Counted from the first letter of the stretch, positions 53,459 through 63,364 are shown. The stretch: DNA of 64,000 bases from Paraburkholderia ferrariae NBRC 106233 (GCF_000685035.1 NZ_BAYB01000013.1:186001-250000); one strand, 5' to 3'. The notes: generated by a model from the letters alone, not told the origin. Made by a program: numbers and translations.

Positions 53459-53472
53459 CCTGGAGCGCCATC

Positions 53473-54321
53473 ATGCACATCGTCGTCTGCATCAAGCAGG
53501 TTCCGGATTCCGCGCAGATCCGGGTTCATCCCGTCACCAACACCATCATGCGCCAGGGCGTGCCGGCGATCGTCAACCCCTACGACCTGTTCTCGCTCGA
53601 AGAGGCACTGCGGCTGAAGGACCGCTTCGGCGGCAAGGTCACGATGCTCTGCATGGGACCGCCGCAAGCCGAGGACGCGCTGCGCAAATGCATCGGCTAT
53701 GGCGCGGACGACGCCGTGCTCGTCACCGACCGCGCATTCGCGGGCGCCGACACGCTCGCTACCTCGTATGCGCTCGCCGCCGCGATCCGCCAGATCGGGA
53801 AGGAACAGGCGGTGGATGTCGTGTTCACCGGCAAGCAGACCATCGACGGCGATACGGCCCAGGTCGGCCCCGGCATCGCCAAACGCATGGGGCTGCAGCT
53901 ACTCACCTACGTGTCGAAAATCGTCGAGACCGACCTCGATGCCCGCACGATCGTCGTCGAGCGCCGCGCGGAAGGCGGCGTACAGGTGCTGAAAACCGCG
54001 CTGCCCTGTCTCGTGACGATGCTGGAGAACACCAACGAGCTGCGCTTCGCGACACTGCCCGCGATGATCCATGCCGCCGGTTTTCCCGTGCGCAAATGGA
54101 ACCGCGAACAGGCGGGCATCGAGGACGTCAGCAAGATCGGACTGAAAGGCTCGCCGACCGTGGTCAGCAAGGTCTTCGGACCGACGCCGCGCAGCGAAAA
54201 GGCGGAGATGCTGGAACTGGACATTTCGAGCCTGCGCGATGTGTCGCTGAACCTGTTGCAGAAGATATTCACCCGCCATCCGACACTGGAGGCGGACTTG
54301 CTGATGAAGGGGACCTCATGA
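53473..54321 (+). CDS. fixA: Electron-transfer flavoprotein beta subunit FixA
   Basis: 282 residues starting MHIVVCIKQVPDSAQIRVHP, with NPYDLFSLEEALRLKD and GKQTIDGDTAQVGPGIAKRM, the ETF-beta signature. With FixB, C and X it bifurcates NADH electrons to ferredoxin/flavodoxin and quinone, feeding nitrogenase. Stop overlaps fixB as ATGA. Confidence 0.94.
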   Translation: MHIVVCIKQVPDSAQIRVHPVTNTIMRQGVPAIVNPYDLFSLEEALRLKDRFGGKVTMLCMGPPQAEDALRKCIGYGADDAVLVTDRAFAGADTLATSYALAAAIRQIGKEQAVDVVFTGKQTIDGDTAQVGPGIAKRMGLQLLTYVSKIVETDLDARTIVVERRAEGGVQVLKTALPCLVTMLENTNELRFATLPAMIHAAGFPVRKWNREQAGIEDVSKIGLKGSPTVVSKVFGPTPRSEKAEMLELDISSLRDVSLNLLQKIFTRHPTLEADLLMKGTS

Positions 54322-55433
54322 ACTCGCCTGCCGCCGCCGACGCCAAGCCGGCCGCGCCCGCCAAACGAGCGGGCGGCCGCAATCTCGAACTGCCCGAACA
54401 CCTCAAGGTCTACAAGGGCGTCTGGGTCTTTCTGGAACATGACCGCGGCCATGTGCACAGCGTCTCGTGGGAACTGCTCGGTGAAGCGCGCAAGCTCGCC
54501 GACAAGCTGGGCAGCGACGTCGCCGTGGTGGCGCTCGGCGGCCCGGACGAGCCGCTCGAACAGTTCGCCGCCGAGGCCTTCGGCTTCGGCGCGGACAAGG
54601 CCTATCTGATCCACGATCCGGTGCTGCTCGGCTATCGCAACGAGCCTTTCACGAAAGGACTCACCGACCTCGTCAACCAGTACCAGCCCGAGATCCTGCT
54701 GCTCGGCGCGACCTCGATGGGCCGCGATCTCGCCGGTTCGGTCGCCACGACGCTCGCGACCGGCCTCACCGCCGACTGCACGGAACTCAACATCGACCCG
54801 GTTTCGCGCGCGCTCGCCGCGACGAGGCCGACCTTCGGCGGCTCGCTGCTATGCACGATCATGACGCTTGCGTACCGCCCGCAGATGGCGACCGTGCGCC
54901 CGCGCGTGATGGCGATGCCGCACGCGCAGAGCGGCCGCAGCGGAGCAATCGTGCAGGCAACGCTCGGCATGGCGGAGTCCGGCATCGTGACGAAGTTGCT
55001 CGATTTCATCGCCGACGCAAACAGCAACCGCATCAACCTGCCCTACGCCGATGTGATCGTCAGCGGCGGCAAAGGGCTCAAGAACCCGGAGAACTTCCGG
55101 CTCGTCTTCGAACTGGCGCGCGTGCTGGGCGGCGAAGTCGGCGCGACGCGCCCCTGTGTGCAGGCCGGTTGGGTCGAGGCCGATCGCCAGGTCGGACAGA
55201 CCGGCAAGACCGTGCGGCCGAAGCTCTATATCGCAGCCGGAATTTCCGGCGCGATCCAGCATCGCGTCGGCATGGAAAGTTCGGACGTGATCGTCGCGAT
55301 CAACACCGACCCGAACGCACCGATCTTCGACTTTGCGCACTATGGCATCGTCGGCAATGCCCTGCAGGTGCTCCCGGCGCTGACGCAGGCGTTCGCGGAC
55401 CACCTGGCGCTGCGCGGCAAGGCAGCCGCGTGA
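54318..55433 (+). CDS. fixB: Electron-transfer flavoprotein alpha subunit FixB
   Basis: 371 residues; VWVFLEHDRGHVHSVSWELL, LLLGATSMGRDLAGSVATTL and the C-terminal FAD-binding AAGISGAIQHRVGMESSDVI with NTDPNAPIFDFAHYGIVGNA. The open frame before ATG 54318 belongs to the out-of-phase fixA region. An Ala/Pro-rich N-terminal extension of about 25 residues is present. Confidence 0.94.
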   Translation: MNSPAAADAKPAAPAKRAGGRNLELPEHLKVYKGVWVFLEHDRGHVHSVSWELLGEARKLADKLGSDVAVVALGGPDEPLEQFAAEAFGFGADKAYLIHDPVLLGYRNEPFTKGLTDLVNQYQPEILLLGATSMGRDLAGSVATTLATGLTADCTELNIDPVSRALAATRPTFGGSLLCTIMTLAYRPQMATVRPRVMAMPHAQSGRSGAIVQATLGMAESGIVTKLLDFIADANSNRINLPYADVIVSGGKGLKNPENFRLVFELARVLGGEVGATRPCVQAGWVEADRQVGQTGKTVRPKLYIAAGISGAIQHRVGMESSDVIVAINTDPNAPIFDFAHYGIVGNALQVLPALTQAFADHLALRGKAAA

Positions 55434-55443
55434 GGAGAACACG

Positions 55444-56754
55444 ATGAAAAAACCCTCGCAATTCGATGCGATCGTCGTCGGCGCCGGACCGTCCGGCAAC
55501 GCAGCGGCGTACGTGATGGCCAAGGCCGGACTGAAAGTGCTGCAGATCGAGCGCGGCGAATATCCGGGCAGCAAGAACGTCCAGGGGGCGATCCTGTACG
55601 CCAGGTCGCTCGAGGAGATCATCCCCGACTTTCGCGACGACGCGCCGCTCGAGCGCCATATCATCGAGCAGCGCATGTGGATGCTCGACGACACGTCGTT
55701 CGTCGGCACGCACGTGCGCAGCGACGATTACAACCAGCCGCCGTACAACCGCTACACGATCATCCGCGCGCAGTTCGACAAGTGGTTTTCGTCGAAAGTG
55801 CGCGAAGCCGGTGCGCTGCTGATCTGCGAAACCACCGTCAATCACCTGATCATGGACGGCGACCAGGTCGTCGGGGTGCAGTGCGACCGCGAACAAGGCG
55901 ATGTCTACGCGGACGTCGTCATCCTCGCGGACGGCGTGAATTCGACGCTCGCGCGCAAGGCCGGTTTTCACGGCGAAATCGAGGCGCGCAACGTTGCCCT
56001 GGCGGTCAAGGAAATTCTCTTCATGCCTGAGGAGACAATCCGCCAGCGCTTCAACATCGGCGAAGAGGAAGGCGTGGTGATCGAAATGATCGGCCGCATC
56101 ACGGACGGCATGATGGGCACCGGCTTCCTGTACACGAACAAGGAGTCGCTGACCATCGGCGTGGGCTGCATGCTCAGCGACTTCAAGAGGAATCCGAACC
56201 AAACGAGTCCGTATGTACTGCTCGAACAGATGAAACGGCACCCGTCGATCGCACCGCTGATCGCCGGAGGGGAAATGAAGGAATACTGCGCGCACCTGAT
56301 ACCCGAGGGCGGATTCAATGCCATTCCGCGCGTGTACGGCAATGGCTGGATGATCGTCGGCGACTCGGGCGGCTTCGTCAATGCCGCGCACCGCGAAGGA
56401 TCGAATCTCGCCATGACGACGGGACGCCTCGCCGCCGAAACCGTCATCGCCGCCAGGGTGAGCGGCCGCGGCTACCGGGCGAACGCGCTCTCGGCGTACA
56501 AGGCCGCGCTCGATAACAGCTTCGTGATGAAGGATCTGCACAAGTACCGCGACATGCCGGGCATCCTGCACGACAATCCGCAGTTTTTCACGACGTATCC
56601 GGACCTCGTCGCGAATGCCGCCCGCACGATGATCACCGTCGACGGCGTCGACAAGACCAGCAAGAAGCGCGAGGTGATGGCAAGTTTCCGCAAGCACCGC
56701 TCGCTCGGCGGGCTCGTTGGCGACGCCTACAAACTTTGGAGGGCCTTCCGATGA
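55444..56754 (+). CDS. fixC: FixC electron-transfer flavoprotein-quinone oxidoreductase
   Basis: 436 residues, FAD-binding: AIVVGAGPSGNAAAYVMAKA at the N-terminus, YPGSKNVQGAILYARSLEEI, and GWMIVGDSGGFVNAAHREGS near the C-terminal third. GAGGAGAAC precedes ATG 55444. Stop overlaps fixX as ATGA. Confidence 0.95.
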   Translation: MKKPSQFDAIVVGAGPSGNAAAYVMAKAGLKVLQIERGEYPGSKNVQGAILYARSLEEIIPDFRDDAPLERHIIEQRMWMLDDTSFVGTHVRSDDYNQPPYNRYTIIRAQFDKWFSSKVREAGALLICETTVNHLIMDGDQVVGVQCDREQGDVYADVVILADGVNSTLARKAGFHGEIEARNVALAVKEILFMPEETIRQRFNIGEEEGVVIEMIGRITDGMMGTGFLYTNKESLTIGVGCMLSDFKRNPNQTSPYVLLEQMKRHPSIAPLIAGGEMKEYCAHLIPEGGFNAIPRVYGNGWMIVGDSGGFVNAAHREGSNLAMTTGRLAAETVIAARVSGRGYRANALSAYKAALDNSFVMKDLHKYRDMPGILHDNPQFFTTYPDLVANAARTMITVDGVDKTSKKREVMASFRKHRSLGGLVGDAYKLWRAFR

Positions 56755-57050
56755 ACACCGTCACTGTCAACGTCGAAGAAAAGCTGTTCCAGAACCGCTA
56801 CCGCGTCGACGCGGGACGACCGCATATCCGCATCAAGAATACGGATATCTGCACGAACGACTGCGGCTCGAAGAGCTGCACGTTCGTGTGCCCTGCATCG
56901 TGCTACAAGGCCGAGGGCAATGGCGAGGTCACGCTGATCACCGATGGCTGCCTGGAGTGCGGCAGTTGCCGCATTCTTTGCACGGACCACAACAACATCG
57001 AATGGGAGTACCCGCGCGGCGGGCACGGCATCCTGTTCAAGTTCGGTTAG
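56751..57050 (+). CDS. fixX: Ferredoxin-like protein FixX
   Basis: 99 residues with CTNDCGSKSCTFVCPASCY and GCLECGSCRILC, the FixX form with one complete [4Fe-4S] motif and one degenerate. GGAGGG precedes ATG 56751. It docks on FixC to complete FixABCX. Confidence 0.94.
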   Translation: MNTVTVNVEEKLFQNRYRVDAGRPHIRIKNTDICTNDCGSKSCTFVCPASCYKAEGNGEVTLITDGCLECGSCRILCTDHNNIEWEYPRGGHGILFKFG

Positions 57051-57062
57051 GAGAGCACAGCG

Positions 57063-57389
57063 ATGAGCAAACCTCAACGGCATGTTTTCGTGTGTACCCA
57101 GAATCGCCCGCCTCAGCACCCGCGCGGCTCGTGCGCGGGCGGCAAGGGATCGACCGCCCTCCTTCAGGCGCTCTGGGCCGAACAGCAAAAGCGCAACGCG
57201 TATGACACGGTGGCGATCACCTACTCGGGATGCCTCGGTCCGTGCGACCATGGCGCGAATGTGCTCGTCTATCCGGAAGCCGTGCTGTATCGAGGTGTGA
57301 CGGCCGCCGACGCCGAGGAGATTTTCGCCTCGCATCTCGAACGCGGCGAGCCCGTGGCGCGACTCGTTGCACCGGAGACAGTGTGGTGA
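57063..57389 (+). CDS. Thioredoxin-like [2Fe-2S] ferredoxin
   Basis: 108 residues: HVFVCTQNRPPQHPRGSC supplies Cys 11 and 24, and ITYSGCLGPCDHGANVLVYP the second pair, as in thioredoxin-fold [2Fe-2S] ferredoxins (Azotobacter/Clostridium type). Its stop overlaps the next gene as GTGA. May carry electrons or protect nitrogenase. Confidence 0.88.
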   Translation: MSKPQRHVFVCTQNRPPQHPRGSCAGGKGSTALLQALWAEQQKRNAYDTVAITYSGCLGPCDHGANVLVYPEAVLYRGVTAADAEEIFASHLERGEPVARLVAPETVW

Positions 57390-57871
57390 ACCTCTTCACC
57401 GGTATCGAGTCCACCGAACTGTTCGGCGGCGAGGTGCCGCCCGCCGCGCGTCGGCTGATCGACGTAGCGCGCGGCGCCGCTCACGACGAAGGGGGTGCCG
57501 CGCTGTGGACCACGGTGCTTGCATTCCCGCAATGCCTGCCGCCGTATTACCTGCTGTACAAATTCCACGCTAGCCGAGGCGAGCTGGAACCGGCCGAAGA
57601 GGTAGCGTGCAAGGCGCTCGCCGTGGCCGCGCAGCAGGCGTCGCTCGCGCGGGACTGGCGCACGGTGCAGCCCGACGACGCCGACTTCTCAAAACCGGGA
57701 CCGGCCCGCTTCTGGTTATTCACACTGAAGGCGCTGGCGTTCATCAACGTGCGCCGCGGCGAACATGCTGCCGCAGCAGCGCTTGTCGGCAAGCTGCGCG
57801 CGCTCGACCCGGAAGACAGGCTCGGCTTTGGCGTAGTCGAGGCGCTACTTGAGCATTCCCGATCCCGGTAA
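57386..57871 (+). CDS. TPR-like protein ending the fix operon
   Basis: 161 residues from GTG 57386. LPPYYLLYKFHASRGELEPA, RFWLFTLKALAFINVRRGEH and LVGKLRALDPEDRLGFGVVE align with the TPR-like protein at 41340-41918. Helical, no signal. Last gene of nifV-fixX-fdx; function unknown. Confidence 0.78.
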   Translation: MNLFTGIESTELFGGEVPPAARRLIDVARGAAHDEGGAALWTTVLAFPQCLPPYYLLYKFHASRGELEPAEEVACKALAVAAQQASLARDWRTVQPDDADFSKPGPARFWLFTLKALAFINVRRGEHAAAAALVGKLRALDPEDRLGFGVVEALLEHSRSR

Positions 57872-57910
57872 CGATATGCGGGCTCAATCATGTTAGGGGG
57901 CGGCCAACCG

Positions 57911-58654
57911 ATGACGCCAACGGCAGACAAACCGGGAAAGGTCGGCGTTGCCGCCGTTGATCGAGCACTGAGCGTGCTTTCGGCACTCGCCGATGGCAAA
58001 GGCAACCTGTCGTTAAGTGAACTCGCTGAAGGTACCGGTCTTTATAAAAGTACCCTGCTGCGTCTGCTCACCTCGCTGACTCATGCCCGGCTCGTCGCCC
58101 GTCAACCAGACGGGTGTTACGTCCTTGGACCAACCGTGGCGAAACTTCACGCGGCCTATATGCGGTCTTTCTCCTGCTCGGATTGGACCGTCGCTGCATT
58201 GCATGAATTGGTCAAGACGACACGGGAGAGCGCCGCGTTCTTCGTGCAACGTGGTGAGTTCCAACTCTGCCTCTATCGTGTTGCCTCTCCCCACCCCGTC
58301 AGGGACACGATCGAAACAGGCAGGTTGCTACCATCGGGAATAGGTGCCGCAGGTCGCGTATTGGACGCCTACGCGCACATCGGTGACGAAGCCTCGGGAC
58401 AGCGGATCCGCCAGGCACAGGTTCTTCTGCTCAAGGGCGATCGCGACGCCGAATTGGCGGAGATCGCGGCACCGGTCTTCGGCGCACTCGGCGACGTGCT
58501 GGGTGCGATCGCATTGATCATTCCGTCCGAACGCGTGCAGAGCGCATGGACAGTGAGGGTTCGGGAGGCGGCAGAGGCATTGAGCCTGCAAATGGGCGGC
58601 GGGTTTCCCGATCAAAGCACCGATCATGGTTCAGTTGGCGTAACCGCGGGTTAG
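57911..58654 (+). CDS. IclR-family transcriptional regulator
   Basis: 247 residues: winged helix (DRALSVLSALADGKGNLSLS, ELAEGTGLYKSTLLRLLTSL) and an IclR effector domain (ESAAFFVQRGEFQLCLYRVA). ATG 57911 follows a purine run (TAGGGGG); ATG 57890 is an in-frame alternative. It marks the right edge of the nif island and has no clear target. Confidence 0.85.
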   Translation: MTPTADKPGKVGVAAVDRALSVLSALADGKGNLSLSELAEGTGLYKSTLLRLLTSLTHARLVARQPDGCYVLGPTVAKLHAAYMRSFSCSDWTVAALHELVKTTRESAAFFVQRGEFQLCLYRVASPHPVRDTIETGRLLPSGIGAAGRVLDAYAHIGDEASGQRIRQAQVLLLKGDRDAELAEIAAPVFGALGDVLGAIALIIPSERVQSAWTVRVREAAEALSLQMGGGFPDQSTDHGSVGVTAG

Positions 58655-58937
58655 GGTCGGCGAACGGCGGCAGCCGACTGCGCGGGGCAACCGTAGGCCA
58701 ACGCGCCATTGCTGCGTGAGCAACCTGACCCGCATGGCCCGAATAATGACGGCGGTGCCGCAAGGAGCCATGCGATGAGCCGCGCTGGTACGGCTCTCGC
58801 GAAGCGAGCTATCCGCCGCTCGGCTCGACAGCCGGGCAAGCGGGACAATCCGTCGGCAATTCGGCAACCAGCCGCATGCAAAATCCGTTTAACCGATACC
58901 CTGGTCATCAAAACGGAGCGCTTTTCAACAGCCTGCT
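58655..58937. other. Non-coding stretch
   Basis: About 280 bases between the IclR gene and the miniature IS element. No convincing gene, promoter or repeat was seen. Confidence 0.35.
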
Positions 58938-59212
58938 AGACCGTGTTAGGCACTTTGTCTGCTGATAGACCAGCTCCCACGGCAGGAACTCATGTGGCAG
59001 AAGACGCCACGGTGCGCCCGCTCTCACGATCCAGCGCAACGCGTTGAACATCTCACGCAATTCGTATCGGCGCTGCGACGCGTCTTCGTTCACCAAGACC
59101 AGGTATGGAGCGGCAAAGCTCAATTCCTCGTCCGAAACGTCCGTGGGGTAGGCTTGCGTGCTGGCATTCCGCCAGGTCTACCAGGTGCGAAGAAAAGTGC
59201 CTAACACGGTCT
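58938..59212. mobile_element. IS5-family miniature (MITE-like) element
   Basis: 275 bases bounded by perfect 19-bp inverted repeats AGACCGTGTTAGGCACTTT (58938-58956 and complement at 59194-59212). A CT dinucleotide flanks each end and CTAG lies next to each border, compatible with the small target duplications of IS5 relatives. The interior is only the start of a transposase gene joined directly to the far terminus. Confidence 0.75.
58957..59123 (-). pseudogene. IS5-family transposase N-terminal fragment
   Basis: About 55 residues: MSFAAPYLVLVNEDASQRRY, ELREMFNALRWIVRAGAPWR, LLPHEFLPWELVYQQT, the N-terminal DUF4096-type domain of IS5-family transposases. It stops where the opposite inverted repeat begins, so the catalytic DDE domain is entirely deleted. 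Confidence 0.8.
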
Positions 59213-59376
59213 CTAGCTTCGTGATCTAATGTACTTCCCAGGCAGCGGTGCGGCCAGAAACCGTCACGCCCCGCTCCATACGTGGCCAATGGCGGCCGGA
59301 TTGAGACCCCCTGCGAAAACGGCGGAACTGCCATCGGCAACCTGACGTGTGCGCGCCAGCTCTCGACCCTGCAGTA

Positions 59377-59901
59377 TTAGAAGTAGAAGTTCACGCCCGC
59401 TGAAATAAACCAGTCACCCAAATCGGATGCGTTCGATTTTGCGCCGTGCCACTGATAGCGCGTGTCCATGCGAAAATCGATATTTTTCGTGATGTTCGTG
59501 GTAAAACCAAGTCCTCCGCGCAACATCAGGCGTTCATAGCTGCCATTGCGGTGAGTTGGTAAGGATCCCTCATAAACATAGCCCAACCCCAGTGTCGCAA
59601 AGGGAGAAAATAGAGGGTTTCGTTGAAAGAAATAGAGGGAATCGATGCCGATATCCGCCTGATTGTCGTGCGCCCCAAACATCGAGTATTGACCACCTAA
59701 CTCGATGTTCCAGTTGTCGGTCAAGACTTTGCCGAGAGCAACTCCGCCCGCCGTACCTACACGATCTTCACGATGGGGACTGTTGATAACAGTACTTACC
59801 GTTGGAGTCACATACCAGTTTGAGGCGACCGTTTGAGCAGATGCTGCGGTGGCGATCGTACTGAATGCAATCGTAGCGAATACAACGTTAGTTGTTTTCA
59901 T
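59377..59901 (-). CDS. Outer-membrane beta-barrel protein
   Basis: 174 residues: a Sec signal (MKTTNVVFATIAFSTIATAA, cut after ASA), then alternating amphipathic strands (e.g. NWYVTPTVSTVIN, WNIELGGQYSMFG) ending NFYF with the C-terminal aromatic typical of outer-membrane barrels. OmpA-N/OmpW-like, eight strands by length. Base composition is less GC-rich than the nif genes, suggesting separate origin. Confidence 0.82.
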   Translation of the reverse strand: MKTTNVVFATIAFSTIATAASAQTVASNWYVTPTVSTVINSPHREDRVGTAGGVALGKVLTDNWNIELGGQYSMFGAHDNQADIGIDSLYFFQRNPLFSPFATLGLGYVYEGSLPTHRNGSYERLMLRGGLGFTTNITKNIDFRMDTRYQWHGAKSNASDLGDWFISAGVNFYF

Positions 59902-61067
59902 AAGTTAAGTTTAGGGAAACACCAATCAATGAACTCATCGTCGACTAGTCCGACGGATTCGGCTCGCAATTTCTAAAACGGGAAGGCCTTCGAGCAGACT
60001 GTGGGCACCTTCGCGACCGACTTCCTGTTTTTTTGCACTCCAGGCGGACTGCTCCCATGGCATGACGCACAGCGCGCCTGCGCACGATCACCAGATTCGC
60101 CAGCGGGAACAGGGTGAACAGTTGTACCGTGTTCCTGGCCCACCCCGGTAGCGCATCTTGCGACGTGGACCTATCCGTGAGCTCGATACTTGATACTCAA
60201 CCGTCAACTCAGCATGATTCCTGCATCTGCTAGCCACTACTGTCCTGCAGACTAACCACAGCCTTGCGGGCGGCCTGAATTGCCGCCCGCCCCTTTCCGC
60301 TCCCGAAGTCAACCGTGTTACGCCACGGCTGCAGTGCGCTGCGAAAGATCACCGCAATGTATTGCAACCCTCACAAGAAGGTGGGTTCCCCAAGCCGTCT
60401 GGTCAGTGCTGTGATTTGTTCCGTCGAAATCCCGAATAGCCCATTCCATTTCGCGTCGATTCGTGAAAAACACGCTCCAATCGGACAGCATGAGTTTACG
60501 CAAGCTCGCTGACCAACGAACTTGTTCGGTCAGTTAACGTCAGCACTTGTCTGAAATTGGCGAGTATGGAAATGGAAGCCCTATCGTGAAACAGCATCAG
60601 AGATGGGAGCGGGCTCACTGACATTTCAGGCTACGACCTTGCTCAGGACGACCTGGAGGATCAGGCGTCGCCCGCTACGGTGGACTCATCTGGCTGCACT
60701 TCGATGCCCTGGCAGCCACGCAGGATGGTACCGGTGCAAAAGTTACGGTCATCCGACCATAAATTGCACGCGCCGAAATTTTCCGTCACCGGCGCCATCG
60801 TCAACAGTGCAGCCTGGATAACAGACTCCTGGTGCAGGCACGGTGATTCTGCGGGAAGACTGTGCAGCGCACTTGCCCGGCAACCAATTCCAACAAATCC
60901 TGACGGAAGAAGCTTCCGGCCAGTTGCCAACCCTATACTTCATGGATCGGCGAACTGACTCGTCTAAACACCAGCAGGACATATCATCGGAACCCGGACA
61001 TATCCGCAGCCTCATTCATTCCATGCAGTTGCCGCAGTCCTGTGATCCTCCCCTTTGACTTAAAGAC
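59902..61067. other. Long non-coding stretch
   Basis: About 1.2 kb, lower in GC and without a convincing gene on either strand; short open frames have no family resemblance. It holds a hairpin at 60266-60290. It probably contains the promoter of the polysaccharide genes to the right. Confidence 0.4.
60266..60290. terminator. GC-rich hairpin
   Basis: Perfect 9-bp stem GCGGGCGGC/GCCGCCCGC with a 7-base loop followed by CCCCTTTCC. Terminator-like stem but only a short T run, and no gene ends immediately before it. Confidence 0.35.
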
Positions 61068-62279
61068 ATGGCCACTTCTTTGAGCAACGCCAGCATCGTC
61101 GATTTCGTCAGCGTAACCGTGGCGCTCGCGTGGTCTGGTTGGCTGGTTCGGCGCGACCGTTTTAGCGGCTTCTTTGCATTGATCGCCACGTATTACACTT
61201 TTCTGATCCTGGTGTTCCATCTGGGCGGCACCTTCATGCATCAGGAGGGTTTCACCGGCAAGATCTATCAGATCGACGAGACGACGTTTCTGCACGTCAG
61301 CCTGTACGCCGCCACATTCAATCTGATTTTCTTCACGATGCTGTCGATAGGCAGCACACCGTTCGAACTGAGGCGGCAGGACATCGGCATGGATGCGGGT
61401 CTCATCCGCAATCTCTACTTCGGAGTGTTCGTGCTCGGCGCGGTCGTCTACTTCTTCGAGTCTGGCTCGATCGATTATGCGGGCTATGTGTCCTATCGCG
61501 GCGTCGCGTACGGTTGGGTGTTGATGATCGTCGGCACGTCGACGCTCGTGATGGCGTATCTGATGCGCAGTTACGCTTTCATGGCTGTCGTCATGCTGAT
61601 CTACACCTACTTCTGCCTGAAGACCGGCGTACGCTCGTTCCTGCTGATGCCGATGATGCCGCTCGTACTCCTGCTGCTCGCCAATTCGGATCGCAACCTC
61701 GGCAAGAAGCTGGCGATCTACGGCAGCGCCATGCTCGCGGTGGCCCTTGCGCTGCTACTGCTGCGTCCGGCCAGCGAGACCGCGCTGCCCGAGATGTTCC
61801 TCACGCACGGACTGCATGTGGTGTTCTACAAGTATACGGGCGCGTCGGATCTGTCGACCGCTACGCCAATCGCGGGTTTCCTGACCGGGGCCTTCAACTA
61901 CTTCCTGAAGATCGATCCAGACTCGTTCGATCCCGCGATCCAGTTCGCTCAGGACTTCTACGGATTCATCACGCCGGACGGCTTCTATCACATGCCCTTC
62001 ACATGGTATGCGGATTCGTTCGCGGCTCATGGTTACGCCGGTGTAATCTACGGCGCGATCTGGGCCTTGCTGATCCGCGCGCTGAAATGGCTCACATCGC
62101 GCGATCCGCTCACGCTCGCCGCGTTCCTTCCGCAAGCATGCTGGATTGCCTTCTTCGTGATTCGCGGAGCCGCCGCCAACGCAACCAACTCCGTGACCAC
62201 GCCAATGTGGTTGTCGGTCGCCCTGTTCGTCTTTCTGAGGCTTGCCTCCCTCGCTCCTGTGCGGGGGAGCATTCGCTGA
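61068..62279 (+). CDS. Polytopic membrane protein, probable polysaccharide polymerase (Wzy-like)
   Basis: 403 residues with about ten membrane segments and a large loop (FNYFLKIDPDSFDPAIQF) between late helices, the topology of O-antigen/exopolysaccharide polymerases. Sequence motifs are weak as usual for Wzy. It is followed after 11 bases by an acyltransferase, supporting a polysaccharide role. Confidence 0.65.
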   Translation: MATSLSNASIVDFVSVTVALAWSGWLVRRDRFSGFFALIATYYTFLILVFHLGGTFMHQEGFTGKIYQIDETTFLHVSLYAATFNLIFFTMLSIGSTPFELRRQDIGMDAGLIRNLYFGVFVLGAVVYFFESGSIDYAGYVSYRGVAYGWVLMIVGTSTLVMAYLMRSYAFMAVVMLIYTYFCLKTGVRSFLLMPMMPLVLLLLANSDRNLGKKLAIYGSAMLAVALALLLLRPASETALPEMFLTHGLHVVFYKYTGASDLSTATPIAGFLTGAFNYFLKIDPDSFDPAIQFAQDFYGFITPDGFYHMPFTWYADSFAAHGYAGVIYGAIWALLIRALKWLTSRDPLTLAAFLPQACWIAFFVIRGAAANATNSVTTPMWLSVALFVFLRLASLAPVRGSIR

Positions 62280-62290
62280 CCAGGTAGCCC

Positions 62291-63364
62291 ATGCCCGCTG
62301 AACACCACGCGCTTCACAAGCTGAAGTCCATTCAGGTGCTGCGCGCGGTTGCCGCGCTGCTCGTCGTCGTTTTCCACGCGAGCGCGAACATCGTCAGGCA
62401 CGGATGGACGATTCCGGTTGCGCAACTGATCGCGAGTTACGGCGAGATCGGCGTCGACATCTTCTTCGTCGTGTCCGGCTTCGTCATGTCGGTCACGACC
62501 AGCAACATGCCGCGATCGGCGCAGGCCGCGCGCGCCTTCATCGTTTCCCGCCTCACGCGCATCATTCCACTCTATTGGGCCACAACCAGTTTTTTCGTCG
62601 CGCTGCTGATCGTTGCACCGCGCGTGTTCGGTGCGGCAACATTCAGCCTCTCGCATGCGATCGCATCCTATGCGTTCGTACCGTGGCGCAATCCGCTCGG
62701 CGAGCCCGCGCCAGTGCTCAACGTCGGCTGGACGCTCAACTACGAGATGTGGTTCTACCTGGTGTATGCAGCGGCGATCTGGATCGCCCGGCGGCGCGTC
62801 GCGATGATCAGCGCGTTCTTTTGCGCGACGTCGCTGCTCGGGCTCATCGGCGTCACGAATGTCGTGCTGCGGACCTATACGAGCCCTATCGTGCTCGAGT
62901 TCGTGTTCGGCGTCATCATCGGCACGCTGTACGCGCGGCGTGTGCGCGTTTCCGTATCCGCCGCATTCGTGATGCTTGCCGTTGCCCTTGCGGCGCTGTG
63001 GGTACTCGGCCCGAGGATGGAAGACGCAAACCGGTTCGTCTCGTTCGGCATGCCGGCCGCGCTCGTGGTTACCGCCGCCGTCGCGCTGGAGGAACGCATC
63101 CGCTGGCCGGCATGGCTGAATCAGGTAGGCAATGCGTCCTACTCGCTGTATCTAACCCACGTCTTTACCGTGCCGGTCGCGGTGAAGATGCTGGATATGC
63201 TCGACACGCATCGCCGGCTGCCGGGCAGCGTCATATGCGCCGTGAGCGTGCTGCTATCAGTATGCGTCGCCCTCCTTTGCTATCACGGCATCGAGAAGCC
63301 TCTCGGACGTACATTCAGAACGTTCTCGCCATCGCGCGGCAGCCGCGCGTTGTCAGCAGATTGA
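62291..63364 (+). CDS. Acyltransferase family 3 membrane protein (OafA/ExoZ-like)
   Basis: 357 residues: LKSIQVLRAVAALLVVVFHA with the catalytic-type His, then GEIGVDIFFVVSGFVMSV, RLTRIIPLYWATTSFF and NVGWTLNYEMWFYLVYA, all diagnostic of ExoZ/OafA acyltransferases. About ten membrane helices. It probably O-acylates an exported polysaccharide. Confidence 0.9.
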   Translation: MPAEHHALHKLKSIQVLRAVAALLVVVFHASANIVRHGWTIPVAQLIASYGEIGVDIFFVVSGFVMSVTTSNMPRSAQAARAFIVSRLTRIIPLYWATTSFFVALLIVAPRVFGAATFSLSHAIASYAFVPWRNPLGEPAPVLNVGWTLNYEMWFYLVYAAAIWIARRRVAMISAFFCATSLLGLIGVTNVVLRTYTSPIVLEFVFGVIIGTLYARRVRVSVSAAFVMLAVALAALWVLGPRMEDANRFVSFGMPAALVVTAAVALEERIRWPAWLNQVGNASYSLYLTHVFTVPVAVKMLDMLDTHRRLPGSVICAVSVLLSVCVALLCYHGIEKPLGRTFRTFSPSRGSRALSAD

